Positions 46,075 through 54,696 of a stretch of DNA of 64,000 nucleotides are shown here, piece by piece. This DNA is from Betaproteobacteria bacterium TMED22 (GTDB lineage: Bacteria; Pseudomonadota; Gammaproteobacteria; Burkholderiales; Eutrophovitaceae). A model generated the notes under the pieces. The model was given only the letters and a program-made list of their open reading frames with translations. It did no database searches and had not been told where the DNA came from. The DNA lies in NCBI GenBank assembly GCA_002167745.1, contig NHCB01000014.1, positions 27,456 to 91,455 of the forward strand, read 5' to 3'. Position 1 is the stretch's first letter. Every line of letters starts with the position of its first letter. The position numbers were made by a program, and so were the translations under genes.

Positions 46075-47817
46075 GTGAAAGCTAAAAACCCACCATCAAC
46101 GAGTAACTTCGTTAAAGTAGCCATCGAAAATGATCTCGAGTCTGGTGCATTTAACAAAAGGCGGTGGAATGGGAAGCCTGGCACCTTGTCAGAACACCAA
46201 GAAGCCAGCCTCGATGAAGCAAAAATACGTACCCGATTTCCTCCAGAACCAAACGGCTATTTACATATAGGACATGCAAAATCAATCTGCCTAAACTTTG
46301 GTTTAGCTAAGGAGTATGGCGGTATTTGCCACCTGAGATTTGATGACACAAATCCTGCAACAGAAGAACATGAATATGTAGATTCAATTCGCGAATCCGT
46401 GAAATGGCTTGGTTTTGACTGGTCTCATCACGAATATTTTTCGTCTGACTACTTTGATAGACTCTACGAATTCGCAAAAGCATTAATTTGCGCAGATCTT
46501 GCTTACGTTGACTCGCTAGATGCAGATCAAATGCGCCTGTACCGTGGAACACTAACGGAACCTGGGAAAAATAGTCCATTTCGCGTACGGCCAAAAGATG
46601 CAAACTTAATGCTCTTTAGCGAGATGAAAGAGGGTAAACATCCAGATGGGGCACACGTGCTGAGGTTGAAAATTAATATGGCAAGTCCGAATGTCAATCT
46701 CAGAGACCCAGTAGCGTATCGAATCAAGCATGGCTCGCATCACCGAACAGGGGACACTTGGCCGATTTATCCGAGCTACGACTTTACCCATGGAGTTTCA
46801 GACGCGCTTGAGAATATAACCCACTCTATATGTACGCTAGAATTTGAGGACCATCGTCCACTTTATGATTGGCTAAACCAAAAACTACTGGAACTAGGGT
46901 TTCTACAAAAACCGCTGCCTCAGCAAATAGAATTTGCTCGACTAAACCTTTCCCACGTAATTCTATCGAAAAGAAAACTTATCCAGCTGGTTAAAGAAAA
47001 ACATGTCGAAGGATGGGACGACCCACGAATGCCAACCCTGGTAGGTGCCCGTCGCCGAGGATACTCACCAGAAGGTCTTCGTCTTTTTACTGATCGTATC
47101 GGAGTCTCGAAGGCCGACTCTTGGATTGATTACACAATTCTTGAAGATTGTATGCGTGAAACGCTCAACGAATCATCACTTCGTAAAATTGCCGTTTTAA
47201 ATCCTATCAAACTCATCATTGAAAATTTTAAGTCCGACTATACGGAAATATGTCATGCCCCTAACCATCCACAAAAAAAAGAACTTGGAAAGCGTGATGT
47301 TTCTTTATCTAGGGAATTATGGATCGAAAAAGAAGACTTTTCGGAAAACCCATCTAAAGGATACTTCCGACTATTTGTTGGAAATACTGTTCGTCTACGC
47401 TACGGTTATGTAATCAAGTGCACTGGTTTTGAGCGAGATAAACAAGGATCAGTAAAAACCGTGTTGTGTGAATATTTTCCGGATTCAAAATCTGGATCTC
47501 CTGGCGCTGATACGTATAAGGTGAAAGGTAATATCCACTGGGTTGACGCTAATAGCTCAATTAAAGCTGCTGTAATTCTTTACGATCGGTTGTTCGCGAC
47601 AGAACATCCCGGAGAAAATGGAGATTTTATTGCCGATTTAAACACAAATTCGAAAAAGACTATTGAAGTTCAAATTGAGAGTTCAGCTGCCGAGGCTAAT
47701 AAAGGTGAGTGCTTTCAATTCGAACGGCACGGGTACTTCACGGTTGACTCATCAAGTGAAACAGGAAATTTAGTCTTCAATCGAACAGTCACGCTCCGGG
47801 ATAGTTGGAAAAAATAA
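46075..47817 (+). CDS. glnS: Glutaminyl-tRNA synthetase
   Basis: Class I aminoacyl-tRNA synthetase that charges tRNA-Gln directly. It has 580 residues. RFPPEPNGYLHIGHAKSICL near residue 60 contains the HIGH motif, FDDTNPATEEHEYVDSI follows, and the KMSKS equivalent is VILSKRKL near 300, with Leu in place of the Met of E. coli. GWDDPRMPTL and the two C-terminal anticodon-binding barrels are present. The start is GTG and adds about 25 residues more than E. coli before the catalytic domain. Confidence 0.96.
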   Translation: MKAKNPPSTSNFVKVAIENDLESGAFNKRRWNGKPGTLSEHQEASLDEAKIRTRFPPEPNGYLHIGHAKSICLNFGLAKEYGGICHLRFDDTNPATEEHEYVDSIRESVKWLGFDWSHHEYFSSDYFDRLYEFAKALICADLAYVDSLDADQMRLYRGTLTEPGKNSPFRVRPKDANLMLFSEMKEGKHPDGAHVLRLKINMASPNVNLRDPVAYRIKHGSHHRTGDTWPIYPSYDFTHGVSDALENITHSICTLEFEDHRPLYDWLNQKLLELGFLQKPLPQQIEFARLNLSHVILSKRKLIQLVKEKHVEGWDDPRMPTLVGARRRGYSPEGLRLFTDRIGVSKADSWIDYTILEDCMRETLNESSLRKIAVLNPIKLIIENFKSDYTEICHAPNHPQKKELGKRDVSLSRELWIEKEDFSENPSKGYFRLFVGNTVRLRYGYVIKCTGFERDKQGSVKTVLCEYFPDSKSGSPGADTYKVKGNIHWVDANSSIKAAVILYDRLFATEHPGENGDFIADLNTNSKKTIEVQIESSAAEANKGECFQFERHGYFTVDSSSETGNLVFNRTVTLRDSWKK

Positions 47818-47979
47818 GACAGCGCATAATACGTTTCAGCGTCACCAATCACGCATGTCTTAGCAGAGGGTCCCTGGCAAAACAGGACTACTTCTAATAA
47901 ACACCATTATTGTCAGGATTGATAATTCATTAAGACGCCTATCTACTCCAAATCGAGAGATGAGCTAATATCTTTATTT

Positions 47980-47993
47980 TTGATAATTATCAA
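47980..47993. promoter_or_regulatory. Perfect 14-bp palindrome upstream of the ThDP-enzyme gene
   Basis: TTGATAATTATCAA is identical to its reverse complement. It lies 45 bases before the start of the three-gene cluster; the first nine bases (TTGATAATT) recur 61 bases upstream at 47919-47927. A TATAAC follows about 15 bases downstream of the palindrome. This fits an operator-promoter arrangement, but no adjacent regulator gene is present. Confidence 0.5.
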
Positions 47994-48037
47994 GCTTAGA
48001 AACATTTTATAACCACACTCAAAAATTGGGAGTCGTA

Positions 48038-49699
48038 ATGATGATTAAAGGCTATGACGCTTTCCTAGATTGCCTCTCCTCGGAAGGCGTTGACTATCTT
48101 TTCGGCAATCCCGGGACCACTGAGCTAGCCATCATGGAAGCCGTTGGCAAACAAAGTAATATCGAATACGTACTCGGTTTACAAGAAAATATCGTTGTAG
48201 CAATGGCAGACGGCTACGCACGCGCATCAGGAAATCTGGCTGTAGCTAATGTTCATGTCGCACCCGGTCTAGGTAATGCGATGGGCTCGATTTATAACGC
48301 AAAATTTTTTGGATCTCCCGTACTCATCACAGCAGGACAGCAGGAACAAGGACACGGACTTACCGAACCCATGCTCTATGACCCGTTGGTTCCTATTGCG
48401 CAACCCCTCGTTAAGTGGGCTATTGAGTGCACGAGAATTCAAGATTTACCGCTTATCATTCATCGCGCAGCCAAAATAGCACTGACTCCGCCAATGGGGC
48501 CGGTTTTTTTAAGCTTGCCAGGAGATGTTTTGGATGATTCGGCTCAAATTGACATCGGTAAACCAACCCGAGTAAACACTCAGGTCCTACCTAATCAAGA
48601 AACGCTCAACTCCCTCGTACAAGCCATCCTTAATGCAGAAAACCCGGCGATTGTCGCTGGTCATGAGGTGGCGTCTAGGGATGCATTGGACGAGGCTGGT
48701 GATTTAGCGCTAACCATGGGAGCCGCTGTTTTTCAACAAACGGTTCCTTACTCCGCGCAGTTTAAAAGTGAGCATCCGACGTTTTTAGGCGCACTGTCAC
48801 GCAATCAACAAGTATGTCGACAACAATTAGAATCGCATGATCTTGTTATTTTTTTAGGCTCAGATGTCCTAAGGATGTCTGTATTTAGCGAAACTGATCC
48901 TTTACCTCCACACATTAAAATCATACAAATTGGAGAGCGAGACTGGGAACTCGGTAAAAACTACTCCGCTGAATTCGCAGTTTGCGCCAACGTTAAAGAA
49001 ACTGCATACGCGTTAAATAACGTGTTACAGACCATGATGAGCGATAGTCATAAATCTCTAGCGACAAAACGGTTAACAGATATTCAACGTCGTAATTGGT
49101 CATCTAGAAGGACAGAAAGGATCATCCAAGCAAAATCATTTGATAACACTAAACCAATAAACACACTAAAGCTCATGATGGAACTGGCCGGATCAATTCC
49201 AAATGATTGCGTCGTTATTGAAGAGGCTTTGAGCTCATCAGTAAACCTTCTGAATTACCTATCACTAAAAGATAACCAAGGGTATTTTGGGCTTGCATCG
49301 GGTGGCATTGGTTTCGCAATGGCGGGGGCAATTGGGATATCGCTTGCACTGCCAGATCGTCCTATAGTGGCATTAGTCGGCGACGGCAGCGCAATGTACA
49401 GCATACAAGCGCTATGGACAGCAGCTCATCTAAAACGTCCGATTACTTATGTTATCCCTAACAATCGAGGTTACAAGATTTTGAAACAACGTCTAATGTC
49501 TTTCAGGGGAACAGATAAATACATTGGTATGAATATTACTGACCCGGCGATAGATTACGTCAAACTTTCGGAATCAATGGGAGTGCCTGCAATTCGCATA
49601 GAGGATCCGGGTGACTTAAAGGATGCGCTGACACAAGCGGCTCGGAGTAATAGAACAAATCTTATAGAGGTGATGGTGTCTACAGATATAAATAGTTAA
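48038..49699 (+). CDS. Thiamine-diphosphate-dependent decarboxylase, benzoylformate decarboxylase-like
   Basis: A 553-residue three-domain ThDP enzyme. The catalytic Glu is in GLQENIVVAMADGYA near residue 50. NVHVAPGLGNAMG near 70 carries the His that benzoylformate decarboxylase uses. The cofactor motif GDGSAMYSIQALWTAA near 450 is followed by PNNRGYKIL. The active-site opening GNPGTTEL resembles GNPGSNEL of that enzyme, but the second catalytic His (in RYHQY) appears replaced by RMSVF. It is probably a 2-oxo-acid decarboxylase or lyase. The ATG with GGGAG five bases upstream is chosen over an upstream TTG. First gene of a cluster with a dioxygenase and an aldolase. Confidence 0.8.
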   Translation: MMIKGYDAFLDCLSSEGVDYLFGNPGTTELAIMEAVGKQSNIEYVLGLQENIVVAMADGYARASGNLAVANVHVAPGLGNAMGSIYNAKFFGSPVLITAGQQEQGHGLTEPMLYDPLVPIAQPLVKWAIECTRIQDLPLIIHRAAKIALTPPMGPVFLSLPGDVLDDSAQIDIGKPTRVNTQVLPNQETLNSLVQAILNAENPAIVAGHEVASRDALDEAGDLALTMGAAVFQQTVPYSAQFKSEHPTFLGALSRNQQVCRQQLESHDLVIFLGSDVLRMSVFSETDPLPPHIKIIQIGERDWELGKNYSAEFAVCANVKETAYALNNVLQTMMSDSHKSLATKRLTDIQRRNWSSRRTERIIQAKSFDNTKPINTLKLMMELAGSIPNDCVVIEEALSSSVNLLNYLSLKDNQGYFGLASGGIGFAMAGAIGISLALPDRPIVALVGDGSAMYSIQALWTAAHLKRPITYVIPNNRGYKILKQRLMSFRGTDKYIGMNITDPAIDYVKLSESMGVPAIRIEDPGDLKDALTQAARSNRTNLIEVMVSTDINS

Positions 49700-49709
49700 A
49701 AGTAGAGAT

Positions 49710-50558
49710 ATGCCAATCAATATACGTAAACTAACGGACAATCTTGGAGTAGAAATTTTAAACTTAGATCTCGCTAGCGCGCTCGACGACCGGACTATTC
49801 AGGAAATTGAAGATCTTTTCCTTCAGTATCAGATCCTGTATTTTGGACAGCAGACAATTAATCCAACAGAGCATGTGCAGTTTGGTCAACTCTTTGGCGA
49901 GCTTCAAGTTCACGTGATGAAGCAATATCATGACAATGAAAATCCGGAGCTGTATCGGCTGTCAAACATAGGTCAAGATGGGAAGCCTAATGGCATAGTC
50001 CCCGACCAAGGAACCCATGTTTGGCATACTGACGCGTCATGGCAAGAATACACAGGCCAAGCGACAATTATCTATTGTGAACGTCCCACCTCCACGGGCG
50101 GGGATACGCACTTCAGCGATATGTATGGCGCCTATGAGCGGTTGCCTCATAAATGGAAGAAAAGACTCCAAAACAAAAGAGCAGTTCATAGTCTTGATTT
50201 CTCAAGAAGCCGTCGTCACGGGCATCAGCCGATGACGAAGCAGCAAGTTGATTCGACACCCAAAGTAGATCACCCTATTTTAAGGACACATCCTGATACC
50301 CAAAGAAAGAGCGTATTCCTAGGTGATCACGCAGAGCATATTGTCGGCCTACCCTATCAAACAGGTAGGCAATGGATTGATGAACTAAATAAGTTAATCG
50401 TGCACGATGATTTGTCTTATAGACATAAGTGGAAAAAAGGAGATTTATTAGTCTGGGATAATCGCTGCCTTATGCATCGGGTGGAACATTACGATGCCTC
50501 AAGAGAGGGCAGGACTATTCGACGTTGTACAGTTATTGATCCCAGAAAACTAAAATAA
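49710..50558 (+). CDS. TauD/TfdA family 2-oxoglutarate-dependent dioxygenase
   Basis: A 282-residue non-haem iron enzyme that hydroxylates a small substrate with 2-oxoglutarate and O2. The iron ligands are His and Asp in HVWHTDASW near residue 110 and a late His in WDNRCLMHRVEHYD near 255; the 2-oxoglutarate-binding Arg is in REGRTIRRCTV. The closest known types act on taurine, 2,4-D or alpha-hydroxy compounds; the true substrate is unknown. It starts 10 bases after the ThDP enzyme and ends about 20 bases before the aldolase, so the three form one operon. Confidence 0.88.
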   Translation: MPINIRKLTDNLGVEILNLDLASALDDRTIQEIEDLFLQYQILYFGQQTINPTEHVQFGQLFGELQVHVMKQYHDNENPELYRLSNIGQDGKPNGIVPDQGTHVWHTDASWQEYTGQATIIYCERPTSTGGDTHFSDMYGAYERLPHKWKKRLQNKRAVHSLDFSRSRRHGHQPMTKQQVDSTPKVDHPILRTHPDTQRKSVFLGDHAEHIVGLPYQTGRQWIDELNKLIVHDDLSYRHKWKKGDLLVWDNRCLMHRVEHYDASREGRTIRRCTVIDPRKLK

Positions 50559-50579
50559 TTTTTGAGAGGAGTAATAACG

Positions 50580-51368
50580 ATGACCTCACTGATCAACGCT
50601 GCAAAAGAAAGGCTAATAGACAATCGGCTAGCGATTGGAATGGGCGTCCGTAACGTTCGAGGATCAGAAATTGCCTCTATTATGCAAAGCGCTGGATACG
50701 ATTGGTTATTTATTGACTTAGAACACGGACCGACCTCTATCGAGAGTGCAGCCTCCATATGCATAACCAGCCTAGCAAATGGTATCGCGCCAATCGTTCG
50801 GGTGCCTCAAGGAGATTTAAATTTAGGCACGCGCTGCTTGGATGCGGGAGCACTTGGAATAGTAATGCCGCACGTAGACAATGCCAAACAAGCCGCAACA
50901 ATGGCGGAAGCCTTTCGTTTTAAACCGCTGGGACGACGGTCTATTGCTGGCAACTACCCTCATTTTGGTTTTAAATCACAATCAGCAAAAGAGACTACTA
51001 CAATGCTGAACGATGCCACGTTATTGGTTGCGATGATAGAAACACCTGACGCAATAGAAAATATTGATGCAATCGCAGCGGTTCCGGGTATCGATGTTCT
51101 ATTAATGGGAACAAATGACTTATGTCTTGAAATGGGGATTCCAGGTGAGATTGATCATCCAGAAGTTTCAACCGCGATCGATGGATTAATAGAAGCTTGT
51201 CAACGCCATGGGAAATGGGCAGGCCTCGGCGGAGTTTACGAACCCGCGCTCTTAACTCAATACATTGACCGAGGCTTCCAGATGATCATAGCTGGAAATG
51301 ACGTTACCTTACTACTCGATGCCGCAACAGAACAAGCACAATTTATTAGAAACTGCGACAAACGTTAG
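50580..51368 (+). CDS. HpcH/HpaI-family class II aldolase
   Basis: A 262-residue aldolase of the HpcH/HpaI/citrate-lyase type, which cleaves 4-hydroxy-2-oxo acids to pyruvate and an aldehyde using a divalent metal. IDLEHGPTSIESA near residue 45 carries the conserved Glu and His, MGTNDLCLEMGIPG near 175 the metal-site Asp, and IVRVPQGD near 75 the substrate Arg. The ATG is preceded by GAGAGGAG at good spacing; an earlier TTG would begin at the edge of that site. Operon partner of the ThDP enzyme and the TauD protein; the substrate is unknown. Confidence 0.88.
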   Translation: MTSLINAAKERLIDNRLAIGMGVRNVRGSEIASIMQSAGYDWLFIDLEHGPTSIESAASICITSLANGIAPIVRVPQGDLNLGTRCLDAGALGIVMPHVDNAKQAATMAEAFRFKPLGRRSIAGNYPHFGFKSQSAKETTTMLNDATLLVAMIETPDAIENIDAIAAVPGIDVLLMGTNDLCLEMGIPGEIDHPEVSTAIDGLIEACQRHGKWAGLGGVYEPALLTQYIDRGFQMIIAGNDVTLLLDAATEQAQFIRNCDKR

Positions 51369-51392
51369 CTGACTTGATTTTCGATCCCCAGA

Positions 51393-52487
51393 CTATCTAA
51401 GTTCATTTAACGCCATCTCATTATTTATATGCAATGTTCGGGTTGGAAATGCGATTTCTGAATTATTACGCTCGATAATTTCATTAATCTCAAACATCAC
51501 TCTCTCTTTGACCTGGTGATACTCAGCCCAATTCGTTGTATGAGTCAACACATAGATAAAGAAGTTTACCGAGGAATCCGCAAACTCATCTAGGTTAACC
51601 ATTAGAGTTTGATCTTGATCGATATCTTTATTTTGTTTGAGATAAGCTTTAATTTCTTCCAAAATTTTAGGTAGCGAACCGACGTCACTATATCGAACAC
51701 CAATGTGTTCATAAATCCGACGATGAGACATTCGTGAGGGATTTTCTAACGCGATAGTAGTGAATACTGAATTAGGTACGTAGAGTAAACGTTTATTGAA
51801 GGTGCGTATTGCTGTTACCCTCCATCCGATCTGCTCAACTTTACCTTCTATGTCCCGATCTGGAGATCGTATCCAATCTCCTACCGAAAAAGGTCTATCG
51901 AAGTAAATTGTAAAGCCGCCAAACATATTTTTACAAATATCTTGCGCAGCAAGTCCTATCGCGATACCACCTACCCCACCAAAAGCAAGTAACCCACCAA
52001 TATTAACCCCTAGATTTTGTAGGACTATTAGTGTCGCAGTAATTGCCACGGCTCCGCGCAATAACTTTCCTAGGCCATGAACAAGCGTTGTATCTACCGA
52101 CTCTCCTCGAGATACCTTTAAGTCAATGAATAGCAAAATATAGCTACGAATAAAACGCTGAAGAAACCAGGTCAACATCAATACTATACCTACGTTCCTA
52201 ATCATGCCTACAGACTGAAATATAATCGAATCAGATTGTGCTGCAACGATATGAACTGCTATTGAAAAACCTATTATCCATACTAACCCTATTGCAGGAG
52301 TAACCAACGAGTCAAAAAAAGCATCATCCAGAACATTTTCCGTTGACCGCGACCGACCACTCAATTTAGCAATAATTCGCCGAACAAAAATGCCGGTAAT
52401 AAGTGTCATTAAGACAACCAGAAACACCTGAAGTCGCCAATCCATGTTGCCGCTCAATAAACCTGTCATATCACTCCAATTTTCCAA
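51393..52487 (-). CDS. MscS-family mechanosensitive ion channel
   Basis: A 364-residue protein with about four N-terminal membrane helices and the pore helix GGLLAFGGVGGIAIGLAAQD near residue 165. The MscS beta domain follows (FTIYFDRPFSVGDWIRSP near 205, VEQIGWRVTAIRTFNKRLLYVPN near 220) and then the cytoplasmic alpha/beta cap. It relieves osmotic stress. At this length it resembles YbdG/YbiO-type MscS proteins rather than the 286-residue MscS of E. coli. It converges with the aldolase gene. Confidence 0.9.
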   Translation of the reverse strand: MENWSDMTGLLSGNMDWRLQVFLVVLMTLITGIFVRRIIAKLSGRSRSTENVLDDAFFDSLVTPAIGLVWIIGFSIAVHIVAAQSDSIIFQSVGMIRNVGIVLMLTWFLQRFIRSYILLFIDLKVSRGESVDTTLVHGLGKLLRGAVAITATLIVLQNLGVNIGGLLAFGGVGGIAIGLAAQDICKNMFGGFTIYFDRPFSVGDWIRSPDRDIEGKVEQIGWRVTAIRTFNKRLLYVPNSVFTTIALENPSRMSHRRIYEHIGVRYSDVGSLPKILEEIKAYLKQNKDIDQDQTLMVNLDEFADSSVNFFIYVLTHTTNWAEYHQVKERVMFEINEIIERNNSEIAFPTRTLHINNEMALNELR

Positions 52488-52532
52488 TGCACCAAGCTCC
52501 TAAACATTCAATTAAATATTGCTCAATTAACT

Positions 52533-52955
52533 CTATTGAGAGAACAATCTCGACTGATCTTTAAAAGCCTTAAATTCGAGTGCGTTCCCGCTAAAATCTC
52601 TTATAAACATCGTAGCTTGCTCCCCACCAAGTCCTTCAAACCGAACACGAGGCTCGACTAAAAATTGCATCTCAGCCTGCTTCAATTTTTTTGATAATGC
52701 CACCCATTCCTTCATGCCCAACACTATCCCAAAATGTCGAACTGGGACGTTATCTCCATCAACGTCATTTACGCTACTGTCTTCTCCGTAGCCCTCAACC
52801 AAATGCGCCACGATCTGATGTCCATAAAAATTAAAATCAACCCAATCCTCACTAGACCTGCCTTCAGAGCAGCCTAAAATGTCGATATAAAAATGTCGCG
52901 CCTCAATAAGCGAATGAACAGGAAATGCCAAATGAAAAGGATTAAGTGCGGCCAT
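52533..52955 (-). CDS. VOC-family (glyoxalase-like) protein
   Basis: A 140-residue protein of the vicinal-oxygen-chelate fold. FHLAFPVHSLIEARHFYIDILGCSEGR opens the first beta-alpha-beta-beta unit; VRHFGIVL near residue 72 and GEQATMFIRDFSGNALEFK near 112 complete the second, with His and Glu at the usual metal positions. Such proteins include glyoxalases and extradiol dioxygenase relatives; the reaction here is unknown. An ATG is chosen over a TTG two codons upstream. It lies between mscS and the divergent SDR gene. Confidence 0.83.
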   Translation of the reverse strand: MAALNPFHLAFPVHSLIEARHFYIDILGCSEGRSSEDWVDFNFYGHQIVAHLVEGYGEDSSVNDVDGDNVPVRHFGIVLGMKEWVALSKKLKQAEMQFLVEPRVRFEGLGGEQATMFIRDFSGNALEFKAFKDQSRLFSQ

Positions 52956-53099
52956 GATCAAATTGTAACGCTTAAAATAATAATTGGTGTGTTAAAAGTC
53001 CCTTATGCACAACCGCAGCGCACGTGGAATCGCTCTACCTATTCATGCTAGAGTGCCTTCGTAAGCCAGATATCACAGTCTTAATTAGAGGAGTAATTA

Positions 53100-53858
53100 A
53101 TGTCCGTTAAGGAAAAAGTTGCCATTGTAACTGGAGCTGGAAGTGGAATTGGTAGGGCGGTAGCCCTAGAATATCTCTCAAACGGTTACCATGTCACGCT
53201 AGCAGGTAGGCGCGAGGATGCATTAAGTAAAACGATTGCACTCTCAACGGAGTTTCACCGAAATGCTACTGCTGTACCAACTGATGTTTCTGATCCAAAT
53301 GCGGTACGTGCGCTATTTAACGGGGTAAAACAGGAACACGGACGAATCGACGTACTCTTTAATAATGCCGGAATGAATGCTCCTCCCGTTAATCTAGAGG
53401 AACTGACCGATGAGCAATGGACAACAATTGTAAATATCAATTTTAATGGGATGTTTTATTGTATTCGTGAAGCTTTCAAAGTAATGAAAGATCAAGACCC
53501 GATGGGCGGGCGGATTATTAATAATGGATCGATTTCAGCTCATGCTCCTCGACCAAATTCGATTCCATACACCGCCACCAAACATGCAGTTACTGGTTTA
53601 ACAAAATCGGCTTCTCTGGATGGACGGAAATATAATATCGCTTGTAGCCAAATAGATATTGGTAATGCTATGACTGAATTGGCTGCCAAAATGGCCACTG
53701 GTGTACCCCAAGCAGACGGGACCATAAAAGCCGAGAGCATGATGGATGTTAATGAGGTTGCAACTGCTGCTCTATACATGGCCCACCTACCGCTCAACAC
53801 GAATGTCCAATTTATGACGATAATGGCCACCAAAATGCCCTTCGTGGGACGCGGCTAA
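53100..53858 (+). CDS. Short-chain dehydrogenase/reductase
   Basis: A 252-residue classical SDR that oxidises or reduces an alcohol/ketone with NAD(P). [12 protein letters not shown] at the N-terminus binds the cofactor, NNAGMNAPP near residue 88 is the NNAG motif, the catalytic Ser is in [10 protein letters not shown] near 140 and Tyr/Lys in YTATKHAV near 155. The Shine-Dalgarno GAGGAG lies seven bases upstream. The substrate is not deducible. A long hairpin terminator follows. Confidence 0.9.
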   Translation: MSVKEKVAIVTGAGSGIGRAVALEYLSNGYHVTLAGRREDALSKTIALSTEFHRNATAVPTDVSDPNAVRALFNGVKQEHGRIDVLFNNAGMNAPPVNLEELTDEQWTTIVNINFNGMFYCIREAFKVMKDQDPMGGRIINNGSISAHAPRPNSIPYTATKHAVTGLTKSASLDGRKYNIACSQIDIGNAMTELAAKMATGVPQADGTIKAESMMDVNEVATAALYMAHLPLNTNVQFMTIMATKMPFVGRG

Positions 53859-53911
53859 GGGATCTTCGACAAAATACGGATTTAAAGCCATTTAACTTTA
53901 AGATCTCACTC

Positions 53912-53952
53912 GGTAATTCAAGTCCTATATAAGATATAAGACTTGAATTACC
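53912..53952. terminator. Long hairpin, likely bidirectional terminator between SDR and cytochrome pseudogene
   Basis: GGTAATTCAAGTC pairs perfectly with GACTTGAATTACC over 13 bp, and the 15-base loop can extend with TATAT/ATATA. Both flanks are AT-rich; ATTTT follows on the plus strand. Two genes converge here. Confidence 0.7.
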
Positions 53953-53991
53953 ATTTTAAAATAAAAATAAAAATAACTTTTATTCAATGGC

Positions 53992-54612
53992 TTATCTGAT
54001 ACTAATAGTACTGTGAGGCCCCTCTTCAAGAATGAATTCCAAGACCTTTGATTCAATTTCGGGCAAACTTAAATCCTCGTCTCGCGCCCACTCAACAAGA
54101 CTTAGGATGTCCTCATCACTCACCCGCGGTCGCCATTCCAATTGCGCCATCGGCCCATGACATCTAGCACAACCGCCATAACCTTTGATCGCCCAACGGG
54201 TTCCAGTCGCGCGAAGCAACATGAAAGTTAGATTTGCGTCCGCCAAAGGAACCCCTTCCGCCTCCATTGCCTCATGCAGCATATTTTGCGCCAACTTCCA
54301 TGGGTGATGCTTACTTTTAGCTGCAAAATCATAGGCAATCGATGACTTGAGAAAAGCGTCATTCAACCCTGATCCAAAAAGATCGTTAAAAAGACGGGAG
54401 AAACCTCGCCCATCAATAAGGCTACCCTCAAGAACAACCCAAACACGACCGTCTTTTTACCGATAAATGAGCTCGGCGGTAGTTCTGTACTGATCTATAA
54501 ATGAGTCCTCTAATGGCGTTAGTGCAGGGCTACCCTCAAACCCACTCTCAGCCTTGACCGAACAAACACCAACGATTATTAATAGCATTCCGAACGAAGC
54601 TAGATTCTTCAT
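53992..54612 (-). pseudogene. Periplasmic c-type-cytochrome-like gene broken by one in-frame stop
   Basis: Read through, 206 sense codons in one unbroken frame encode a signal peptide (SFGMLLIIVGVCSVKA), then a 180-residue protein with one haem motif CARCH near residue 150. The frame is interrupted by a single TAA at 54457-54459 (codon 52), followed directly by coding-quality sequence RVWVVLEGSLIDGRGFSRLF. A start codon and signal peptide on one side and a haem domain on the other argue for recent nonsense mutation (for example CAA to TAA) or a sequencing error. The downstream 124 codons could only restart at TTG and would lack a signal peptide. Confidence 0.75.
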
Positions 54613-54696
54613 CCTCTTTCCCCAAGTAAATGCAGATTTATACTAAGCAATAGGACAAAGAAGCCTAAACGCCATGAATATATAAAGGGCTGAAAA

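Noticed and set aside
47818..48037. A tRNA or riboswitch in the glnS-ThDP intergenic region
   Set aside because: No cloverleaf or conserved riboswitch pattern could be traced; only palindromic DNA is visible.
53992..54366. The 124-codon downstream part of the cytochrome gene as an independent intact gene
   Set aside because: It could only start at TTG, would have no signal peptide for haem attachment, and is in frame with an upstream signal-peptide segment across one stop.
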